From assembly GCA_024449915.1 (NCBI GenBank), contig JAMZAV010000436.1, positions 546,660 to 610,659 on the forward strand: a stretch of 64,000 nt of DNA, written 5' to 3'. This DNA is from Sweltsa coloradensis (Eukaryota; Arthropoda; Insecta; Plecoptera; Chloroperlidae). The stretch's first letter is position 1; every line of letters begins with the position of its first letter. Below are positions 52,573 to 64,000 of this stretch, piece after piece. Made by a program: the position numbers and the translations under genes. Under the pieces are notes generated by a model. The model was given only the letters and a program-made list of their open reading frames with translations, was not told where the DNA came from and did not search any database.

Positions 52573-55500
52573 AAAAAATTTAACATAAACCCAAAATTTA
52601 AAGCCCAACCCACATAACGCACATAACCCATAACGCAACATAAACCCACAAACGCCACATAAAGCCCCAAAAACGACTAACCACATAAGCCCCATAACGC
52701 CACATAACGCCTCATAACGCTTTTAACGACATAACGCAACATAACCCCCATTCGCCATATAACGCACATAACGCTCATAACCAATAACCAAAAAAAAGCA
52801 ACTAACGCCACTAACGCCCCATAACGCTGCATAACGCATAACCACTAACACAACATAACGCAACTAAGCCCCCAAAACGCAAAATACACGACATAACCAC
52901 AAAACGCAACATAACGCCCCTTAACGCAACATAACGCCACATAAAGGAAACCCCATAACGCCCCATAACGGCATAATCACAAAACGCGATATAACGGCTT
53001 AAAAGACATAATGCCAATAACCCCGTAACAACATACCCACATAACGCACATATCGGCAAACCCTAACCCACATAACGCCACATAAAGCCACAAACGCCAC
53101 TAATGCCACATAACGCACATGCCACATAAAATCACAAAACGGCATACCACATAACGCCCATAACGCAACATAAAAGCCACATAACCCAAAGCAACCACAT
53201 AACCACTGACGCAACAAACGCCCACATAAAGCCCCATCACGCAACATAACAACAAACGACAAACCACATAACCCACATAAATCCCCATAAAGCCACATAA
53301 CGCCACACAACGACAAAACCAAATAAAGAACATAAGCCCCATAACGCTACTAACGCCCTTAAAAGCCACAAAGGCATAACGACATAAAAGCAACATAACC
53401 AACATACACCACATAACGCCCCAAAAACGCCCCTTAAAAGGGATACCCCAAACGTCGAATAAAGCCACATAACGCGACATAACGACATAAAGACATCAAT
53501 AACGTCACATAACGCAAAACCAACGCCCCTAACGCCACATAAACATAACCACATAACGCCACATAAGACACTAACGGACATAACGCCAATAAAGCATAAC
53601 GCAACATAACCAACTAACGCCACAAACGACATAACCAACATAACGCCACTAACGCCCCCATAACGACATAAAGCAACATAACCCACATAAAGCTACATAA
53701 CGCCACATAACGCCCATAAAGAAATTTCCACTAACCAAAATAAAGCCACATAAAAGCCACTAAAAATAACCACATAACGCAACATAACGCCACATAAGCA
53801 AAACCCCTAATAACCAAAATAACCCACATAACGCCCCATCGCTAACGAACTAACGCCCCTATAACGCCAATAAAAAGCATAACCCCCTACGCAACATAAC
53901 TCCACTTGACGCAACATAACTCCACTTGACGCCACATAACGCCACAAAACCCACATAACCACATAACGCAACAAAAAGCAAATTAAGCCATAACGCCCCA
54001 TAAGCACATAAAGCTACATAACGCCCCTAACGCCAAATAATCTACATAACGCTAATAACGCCACATAACGACATTTACCACATACCCAAAATAAACGCCA
54101 CATACCCCCACATAACGCCACAAACTTCACATACGGCAAACCACATAACCCCACATTACGCCCATAACGCCACTAAAGCCACATAACGACATAACCCCAT
54201 ACCGCCACAAACCGCCACAAACTACACATAACGACATAACCACATAACGCACAAAAAGCCACATAAAACCACATAAAGACAAACCACTAAGCAAAAATAA
54301 TGCCACATAACGCCACATAACGCAACTTACCACATGACCCCAAAATAACGCAACAAACCCACATAACGCCACATAACGCCTATAACGACATTACAAAAAT
54401 TACGCCATAACCCACAAACGCCCTATACGCCACATAACGCCCCACAAAGCTTTTAACGACATAACGATCTAACCCACTTCGCCACATAACGCCTCATAAC
54501 GCCACATAATGACATAACCACTATCGCAAAATTTCGCCCATAAAGCCACATAACCCACATAAAGACATAACGCAAAATAACGCCACATAACATATTACGC
54601 AACATAACGATATTTCGCAACATAAAGCAACATAAAAGCCACTAACGCCAATAACGCATCATGACCAAAACACAACAAAACCAACATATCGCCACAAACC
54701 CAATAACGCTGCATAACGCAAACCACATAACGCAAAAATAAGCCCATACCGCCACATAACGCATATAACTTCGAAAACGACATAACCACAAAACCAACAT
54801 TACCCACGTTTCGCCCCTTAACGCTACACAACGCCACATAACAACATAACCACATAACGCCACATAAAGCAAAATAACGCCCCAAAACGCAACATAACCC
54901 CAACGCAACATAAGCCAACAAAACGACATAACCACATAAGAACATAAACCCCATAACGCCACATAACCCTCATAACGCCACTTAATGACTAAACCCCTAA
55001 CGCAACTAACGCCCCATTACGCCACATAGCTCCTAATTTCCGACCCTAAAACCCCAAAAAAACGAAAATAACGGCAAAATAAACGCCGGGGGGGGGGGAA
55101 CGCCCCATAACGACATAACCACAAACGCCACATAACCCCCATATAAAAGCATCATGACCAAAATAAAAGCAAAAAAATCGCAACCTAACCCCAAAAAACG
55201 CCCCCATAACGCTGGGATAACGACATAACCACATAACCAACATTTCGCCCCCATAACGCCACATAACGCCACTAACCCACATAACGAAAACCTCATAACC
55301 AACCCTACGCCACATTACGCCACATAAAAGTTACATAAAAAGACATAACCCATTTTCCGGGGAATAACGCCCCTAACGACCCTAAAAGTACAAAGAACCG
55401 GCCCATAAAAATAACGCATAACCACATAATTCAACTAACTCCCTTGGACCCACATAAAGAACATAACCACATAACGCAACAAAACGCAACATAAGCCAAA

Positions 55501-58500
55501 TAAAGCGACATACCCAAACGCAACATAAAAGCCACAACGCCCCATAAGCCAAAATAACGCCACATAACCTACATAACGCCCCCACGCGACATTCCCAAAA
55601 ATAACGCAACAAACGGGGGAAAAAAACGCCACATAACGCCACATAAAGGGCCCCCCACTACGCCAAAATAACGCCACATAAAGTCATAACGAAACATCGA
55701 ACATAACCCACATAAAGACAAAACGCAACATAAGGGAACATAACGCAACTAAGCCCCCCAAAACGCCCAAAATAACGACCCCATAACGGGCACATAACGA
55801 CATAACCACAAAACCGGGAACAAAAAGCCCCCATCTGCCACATTTAAACCCCATAAAATTCGAAAAAACAGAAACCCATAACGGGTACATAACGCCCCGA
55901 AAAAGCCACATAACGACCTAACCCATAACGCAACAAAAAAGCCCCAAACGGCCCCATACCGCCACATAACGACATAAACCCCAATAAACAAAATAACGCC
56001 ACATAACGCCACATTACGCCTTATAACGCAACATAACCACATAACGCAAAAATAAAAGCAACATTTTAAAGCAACATAAAAGCCACATAACGCCCCCAAA
56101 AAAGCCAAAATTTAAAGACAAAAACCACATAACGCAACAAAACGCCGCATAACACCCCATAACGCCACATAAACCCTTTTAACGCATAAAGCAACATAAA
56201 AACCCAAAATAACGCCCCCATTACCCACTTAACCCCCATAACGGCCCCCATAATGACCCTAAAACCAAAATAACGCAACATAAAAGCCACCCTAAGCCAT
56301 ATAACGCCACATAAAAGTTTTTATAACCACATACGCCAAAAAAAGCAACATAAAGCCCCATAACGCCCCCATAACGTTGCCAAAAACGACATAACCACAT
56401 AACGCAACAAAACGCCACATAACGCCACATAAAGCAACCCTACCGACATAAACCCCAAAAATTTCAAAAATAACGCCACAAAACACCCCTAACGCCCCAT
56501 AAAGGGGATAAACCCCATAACGCCCAAAAAAGGCATAAACCCATAACGCGATTAAAAGGCTTTTTCCACATAACGCAACATAACGCCCCCATAAAAAGGG
56601 CCAAAAAACGCCCAAAATAACGCGACATAACCACAAATCGCAATATAACAGCCCCATAACACAACAACCCCACATAAAGGCATAACACATAAGCCCACAT
56701 TTAAAGCCCCATAACGACATAACCACATAACGCAACATAACTCCACTTGACGCCACATAAAGCAAAATAACCCCAAAAAAGCAACAAAAAGCAAAAATAA
56801 CGCAACATAAAAGCGAAAAAAAAAAAAAAAAAAAAAAAATTTTTTTTTTAAAAAAAAAAAGAAAAAAAAAAAAAAAAAAAAAAACATCCACAACCCAAAA
56901 TAACGCCAAAATAGCCCAAAAAACGCCCCATAAACCCCATAACGCCAAACCCCCTACGCCCGAAACCCCCCTAAAAAAGCCCCATTACGTATAAACCCCA
57001 ACATAACGCAAAATAACGCCACATAAAAGGGGCATAAAGCATATGGGCAACATAAAGGGAACATAACGCCACATAACGACCATAACGACATAACCCAAAA
57101 CCGGGAAAATAACTCCCCTGACGCCACATAACGCAACATAACGTAACTAACCACTAACCCCCCCCCCCAAAAAGCAACATAAAGCAACATAACATCAAAA
57201 AACGGCATAAACCCATAACCCCAAAAGAACTCCACTTGGGCGCCACATAACGCCCCCAAAAACCCCAAAAATAAACCCCATAACGCAAAAAAAACGCAAC
57301 ATAAAAACCCAAAAATAACGTGACTAACCACATAACGCAAAAAACGAACTATCGCCACTAATGCCACATAACGCTACCCTAAAGCCACATCCCCCACATA
57401 ACGCCCCATAAAATTCACTAACGGCATAACCACATAACCCCTACATTACGCCACATAAAGCGAAAATAACCACAAAAACGAAAAATAACCCCCACATAAC
57501 GAAAATTACGGCCCCATAACGCCACATAAGCAACATAACGCCCCCGTTTTCGCCACCCTAAAAGCTTTCACAAAGCCACATAAAAGACCTAACCAAAATA
57601 ACGCAACATAAAGCCACATCCGCCACATAAAGCCACATTTCTTAAAATAAAAGACATAACCAAATAAACCCCTACATAAAAAGCCACATAACGCAACATA
57701 ATGCCAAAAACGCCACATAAGACATAAACCCCATAACGCAACATAAGCCCCCAAAAACGCCAATTTTAAAAGACTAACCCCCAAAAAACGCAACATTAAA
57801 AGCCCCTTTTGCCCCCATACCGCCACATAACCCCCCAAAAATAACCCCATTAAAGCAACATAACGCCCCCATAACGCCCCAAATAACGCTACATAACGCA
57901 ACATAAAGCCACATAACGCCACATAACCATAACCAACATAAACTTTACATAAAAGTATAAGGCAAAAATAAGCCCAAAAAAACGCCACAAAAGCCACATA
58001 AAGACATAAAACCCTAACCCAACATAACGCCCTATAACGCCACTAACGCATCATGACCCCCATAACACAACAAAACGCCCAAAATAAGCCACATAACCCC
58101 CCAAAATAACGCTGGGGTAAAGATATAACCACATAACGCCAAAATAAAGCCTCATACCGCCTCATAACGCCATAAAAACTTCAAAAACGACATAACCCCA
58201 AAAAGCTACATAACGCCCCCGAAAAGCCAAATACGACCAACCACATAACGCAACCAAAAAGCCACATAACGGGCCCCAAACGCCACAAACCCCACAGACA
58301 AAATAACACAAAAAAAAACGCAAAATAAAGGGCCCCATAACGCCCCTAACGCTGTATAACGATATAACCACCTAAAAGCAACAAACGCCTCATACCGCCC
58401 CATAACGCCATATAAAATTCGAATAACGGCATAACCACAAACGGGCCCCCTAAAAACCCCAAAAAGCCACCCTAACGACCAAAAGACATAAACCAAAAAA

Positions 58501-61500
58501 CCCCAACATAACTCCACAGACGCTACATAACGCCACATAAAGCAAAAATAACCAAAAATAATGCAACAATACGCAACATAAAAGCCACATAACTTCACAA
58601 AAAGGCATAACCCATATCCCCCCATAAAAGCCCCCATAACGCGCATAAACCCCATAACGCCCAAAAAGCCACATAACGACCTAACCAAAATAACGCAAAA
58701 AAAAGCCACATAAAGGGCCCCATAACGCAAAAAAAACCACATAAAAGGGAACTAACGCCCAAAATAAAAGCCACCCTAACGCCACATAACGCCAATAACG
58801 CCTCATAACGCTTTTAACGGGCTAACGGGAAAAATAACGCCCCATACCGCCCCCATACCCCCATATAAATTCCCATAACGACATAACCACCCTAAAAAAC
58901 AAAAACGCCCAAAATTTAAAGCTACAAAACGACATAACCAAAATAACGCCCCCCATAACGCCCATAAAAAGCCACAAAACGCCCTAACCCCATAACGCCC
59001 CATCCCCGCCCCCATAACGCACATAACGACAAAATAAATACATAAAGACATAAACGCAAAATAACGCCACGAAAAAGCCCCAAACGCAACTAAAACCCCA
59101 TAACGCTTTCATAAAGCCACAAAACGCTTATAAAAGGGCATAACGCAATATAACGCAAAATAACCCCCACATAACTTTACATAACGACATAACCCCATAA
59201 AAAGCCACTAACGGCCCTAACCCCGTAAAGCAACATAAAGCCAAAATTAAAAAATACATAACGCCATTTAAACCCCATAACGCTAAATAACGGAACATAA
59301 CGCTAATAACGCCAAAATAAACCCCTTTTAACGACCTAACGCAACATAAAGCAACAAAACGCCACATAACCACATAACCACAATACACAACATAACGCCA
59401 CATAACGCCACATTACGCCACATAACGACATAACCACATACACGCAACATAACGCCACATAACGCCACTTAACGGCATAACCACATAACGCCGAATAACG
59501 CCACATAACGCCACATAACGCGACAAAAAATGACACATAAAACCACACAACGGACATAACGCAACATAACGCAACATAACACATAACGCACACAAAACGC
59601 AACATAAACGCCACAGAAATGACATAACCACATAACGCAACAAAACGACACATATCGCCACATAATGCCACATAACGCTACATAACGCTACATACCGCCA
59701 CATAACGCCACATAACTTACATAACGGGACATAACCACATAAACGCCACATAACGCCACATAACGCCTCATAAAGCCACATAACGACATAAACACATAAA
59801 CGCAACAAAAAGCCACATCACGCCACATAACGCATCAAACACACAACGCAACATAACGCCCTATAACGCAATAACGCATCATGGACCACATAACACAACT
59901 ATTTTTCTAAACGCAAATAACGCCTCAAACGGCCTCATAAACGCAATCTAACTTCGAATAACGACATAACCACAAACGCTACATAAACGCCACGCAACGC
60001 CACATAACGCCAACAAAAACGCACAAAACGCCACATAACGACACAACGACATAACCACATAACGGGAACATAACTCCACATGACGCCCCAAAAAACGCCA
60101 CATAACGCAACATAACTACATAACGCAACATAACGCAACATAACGCCACATAAGCCACATAACGCCACATAACGCCACATAACGACATAACCACATAACG
60201 CAACATAACGCCACATAACGCCACATAACGCCACATAACGCAACATAACCACATAACGCAACATAACGCAACATAACGCCAAAATAACTTTACATAACGA
60301 CATAAACCACATAACACAAACCACATAACCTAACGCCCCATAACGCCACAATAACGCCACATAACGCCACATAACGGCATAACCACATAACGCCACATAA
60401 CGGCTAATCCAAACGCGATATAACGGCTTAACCACATAATGCTACATAACGCCACATAACGACATAACGCAACATAACGCCACATAACGCCACATAACGC
60501 CACTTAACGGCATAACCATAACCGACATAAAACCCCAAACGCAACATAAAAGCCCAAAAAACGCAACATTACGCACAAACGCCACATCGCAAACATAACG
60601 CCACGTTACGCCACAAAAGCTACACAACCCCACATAACGCAAACCCCCATAAAGCAAAAAGCCAATACCGCCACATAACGCCCCCCCCTAACTTACATAA
60701 AGACAAACCACATAAAACAACTAATGCCCCAAAACGCCACATAACGCCCCATAAACGACTAAAAACAATACCAAATAACGCCACATAAGCCCATAACGCC
60801 ACATAAAGAAAAAACCCATAAAGCAAAAATAACGCCAATAACGCCCAAAAAACGCAAAATAACCAACATACGTACATAAAAGCCACATAACGACATAACG
60901 CAACATAACGTCACATAAAGATATAAGGGAAAAATAAGCAACAAAACGCCCAAACGCCACATAACGACATAAACACATAACGCAACATAACGCACCATAA
61001 CGCCACATAACCAATGACCACATAACACAAAATAAACGCAACATAAAACCCCCTAACCAAAATAAGCCACATAACGCACATAACGACATAACCCCCTAAG
61101 CAACATAATGCCCCATACGCCACCCTAAAACGCCACATAACACATAACCCCAAAAAACGCACATAACGCCACAAAGCACATAACGCCCCATAACGGGCAT
61201 ACCAAAATAACGCCAAAAAATAAAGCCACATAAAGCCAAAAACGCACATAAAAGCACTAACGTCACATAACGCCACATAAAAGACTAACGCCACATAACG
61301 TCACATAAAAATAAAAACAACATACGCCAAAAAGCCCATAAAGCCACATAACGACAAAAAAAAAACCCCCCCCCCCCCCCCCATACGCAACAAAACGCCC
61401 AAACGCCCCATAACGACAACCACATAACACACCAAACCAACATAAACGCCCAACCCCCCCATAACCCATATACCAAAAACCACAAAACCAAAAAACGCAC

Positions 61501-64000
61501 ATAACGCCCAAAGCCAAAAAACGATTAACCCATAACGCAACAAAAACGCAACTAAACGCCCATAACCCACATAAAAAGCCATAACGAATAACCACATAAA
61601 AGAACATAACCCCAACGCCCTAACGCCACAAAAACGCCAAAAAAAAAGAAAAAAAAAAAATAACCAAAAGAACAAACCCACATACGCCAAAAATAACCCA
61701 CATAACGCAACTAACCCCCATAAGCCACATACGAACATAACCCAAAAAGAAAAATTCCAAAAAAACCAAAACAAAGCATAATCAATTCCCCCCCTAAACC
61801 CCCATAACGCAATAACCACATAACGCAACATAAGCCACAAAAACCCACATAACACCTAACCACATAACGCAACAAAGCCACAAAACGCCACTAACGAAAA
61901 CATACCACATAACGCAAAATAAGCCCATAACGCCCCATAACGCAACAAAAACACAAAAGCCAAAATAAAGCAAATAACGCACATAAAGCCACATAAAAAG
62001 CCACATAACGCCCATAAAGCTTTTAAAGACATAAGCAACAAACGCCACAACCCCACATACCGCCCTAAAACACATAACGAACATAACCCCATAACGCCAC
62101 ATAACGCCACATAAACCCAACATAAGCCACATTACGCCACATAACGACATAACCACATAACGCAAACTAAATGCCACATAAAAGCCACTAAACGACCATA
62201 AACCACAATACGCAACATAACGCCCACATAATGCCACATAACGCCAATAAACGTACTAACCAAATAACGCAAACATAACGCCACATAACGACCAAATAAC
62301 GCTCATAACGGCAACATAACGCACTTAAAACGCCATCCATAAAACGACATAACGCAACAAAACGTCCACATACGATATAAGGCAACATAATACGCAACAA
62401 AACGCCACATAAACGCCACATAACGACATAAAACACATACGCAACTAACGCCCTATACACGCCCCTAACGCATCATGACCACATAACAAACAAAAACGCA
62501 ACATCACGCCACATAACGCCACATAACGGCTGCATAACGATATAACCACATAACGCAAACATAACGCCTCATACGCCTCATAACCGCCATATAACTTCGA
62601 ATAAACGACATAACCACAAACGTACATAACGCCACGAAACGCCACTAAACGACCTAACCACATATACGCAACAAAAACGCCACATAAACGCCAAATAACG
62701 CCAATAACGCACCACATAAAGACATAACCCACATAAACGCAAACATAACGCCACATACACGGGCCACATAACGCATTCATGACCACATTAACACAAACAA
62801 AACACGCAACATTAACGCCAATAAAACGCCACATAAAACGCTGCATAACGAATAACCACAAACGAAACATACGCTCATACCGCCTCATAACGCCATATAA
62901 CTTCGAATAACGACATAACCACAACGCCACATACGCCACAAAAACGCCAATAACGGACACAACGACATAAAAACCACATAACGCAACATAACTCCACATG
63001 ACGCCACATAACGCCAAATAACGCCAACATAACCACATAATGAAACATACGCAAACATACGCCACATAACTTCACAAAACGGCATAACCTCCATATCAGC
63101 ACATACGCCACATAACGCACATAACCACATAACGCCACAAAACGCCACATAAACGGAACTAAAACAAATAACGCAAAAAACGCCACATACGCACATAACG
63201 CCAAAATACGACATAACCAATACCGCACATACGGCCACATAAACAAGCCACACATAACGCAACATAACCACCTAAACGCAACATAAATCGCACACATAAC
63301 GCCACATAAACGCAACATAACGCCACATAACGCCTCATAAACGCTGTTAACGACATAACGGCAACCATAACGCCACATACCGCCACATACACGCCATATA
63401 AATGTCACATAACGGACATAACCACATAACGTACATAACGCCTATCATTAACGCTACAAAAACGACAATAACCACCCATTAAACGCACATAACGCCACAA
63501 AACGCCACAAAACGCCATAACCACATAATACGCCCCATCAAGCCACATAACGACACATAACGTGACACATCACGATCATAACGACCAAACGCAACATAAC
63601 GCACGAAACGCCACATTAACGCAACATAACCACAGTAACGCTACATAAAGCCCAAAACGCTCTTATAACGACATAACTCTGCAAAATAAACGCAAAATAA
63701 CGCACATAACTTTACAATAACCGACATACCACATAACGCCACATCCGAAATAACAAGTAACGCAACCATAACGCCCACATAACGGACTACATAAACGGCC
63801 ATAAACCAATAACGATTACATAACGGAAACAATAACGCTACATAACGCCCACTAACGCATGTTATAAACGACATGAAACGCAACAATAACGCGACAAAAA
63901 CGACACATAACGCCACATAAACGCCACATAACGCTCTGCAGAAAGATATAAACCAACATTAACGCCAAACATAACGCCTCATACCGCCTCATAAACGCAA
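52573..64000. repeat. CATAACGCC-type satellite, over 11 kb
   Basis: Almost entirely variants of a 10-11-bp phrase, ACATAACGCC(A), with ACATAACGAC, ATAACCACATAACGCAAC and similar versions, running to the window end. Spacing and sequence vary because of many indels. Rare landmark phrases recur in a conserved order (see findings). The plus strand is A/C-rich and nearly lacks TTA, CTA and TCA, so the minus strand is open for long distances; all the minus-strand Trp/Arg/Tyr/Val/Leu-rich ORFs are products of the repeat. No gene is supported. It is not the TTAGGG telomere repeat. Confidence 0.95.
56817..56884. other. A-run/T-run/A-run homopolymer block in the satellite
   Basis: About 22 A, 9 T, then A-rich with a single G. 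Out of character with the satellite and probably low-quality sequence; similar mixed A/C runs lie at about 61361-61382 and 61644-61660. Confidence 0.6.

Noticed and set aside
52800..63950. Dozens of minus-strand ORFs of 60-220 codons rich in Trp, Arg, Tyr, Val, Leu and Cys
   Set aside because: They arise because the CATAACGCC satellite has almost no TTA, CTA or TCA on the plus strand. Overlapping frames are open at the same place and the proteins only echo the repeat.
52573..64000. Telomeric repeat
   Set aside because: The unit is CATAACGCC-like, not TTAGGG or another known short telomere motif, and it is too degenerate with landmark phrases inside.
1..64000. CRISPR array, operon, riboswitch or prokaryotic defence system
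   Set aside because: No bacterial gene organisation. All regularly spaced repeats here are eukaryotic satellites, minisatellites or element-internal repeats without unique spacers of constant length.

Overview
The window looks like nuclear DNA of a repeat-rich, AT-rich metazoan. It has no operons, Shine-Dalgarno sites or long intact host ORFs. It does contain non-LTR retrotransposons, MITE-type DNA transposons with target-site duplications, microsatellites, poly-G tracts, two satellite blocks and a few short exon-like segments with splice signals. The element style and the many TAGGCCTA palindromes would suit a marine invertebrate, possibly an echinoderm, but no single-copy marker gene is present and this placement is an inference.

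Layout. 1-2.1 kb: frameshifted LINE (+). 2.1-5.6 kb: TAGGCCTA-rich DNA, a CAAGATCTTG array, a MITE with 60-bp inverted ends holding a tRNA-like remnant and a 90-bp tandem array. 5.6-7.6 kb: mostly unremarkable. 7.7-12.8 kb: two head-to-tail copies of a ~2.5-kb composite repeat (85-bp tandem units, an AATC-tailed retroelement, an ACACC microsatellite); the second copy looks indel-damaged. 12.8-24.5 kb: the most gene-like part, with four weak exon candidates (17.6, 20.9, 21.8 and 22.1 kb), three more AATC-tailed retroelements and a hAT-type MITE with a perfect 8-bp duplication. 24.7-35.6 kb: palindromic MITEs, AAT microsatellite, duplicated YY1/E2F-type sites, a tandem-repeat-filled transposon and a 650-bp nested palindrome. 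36-37.3 kb: LINE (+). 37.4-44.1 kb: three further inverted-repeat elements (one hAT-like with an 8-bp duplication), promoter-like motif clusters and a GC-rich open stretch. 44.5-46.4 kb: LINE (+) split by a transposon. 46.5-52.6 kb: ~308-bp satellite, opened by a minus-strand 5'-truncated LINE. 52.6-64 kb: a degenerate CATAACGCC-type satellite with hidden longer-range order, reaching the window end.

No confident complete host gene was found. The coding signal is nearly all reverse transcriptase. The main interest lies in how elements are nested and in several structures (nested palindrome, transposon with phased internal repeats, satellite marker order, retroelement with recurrent target motif) that ordinary gene annotation would miss. 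Sequence quality seems to drop sharply after about 52.22 kb and in 10.25-10.6 kb, which limits interpretation there.
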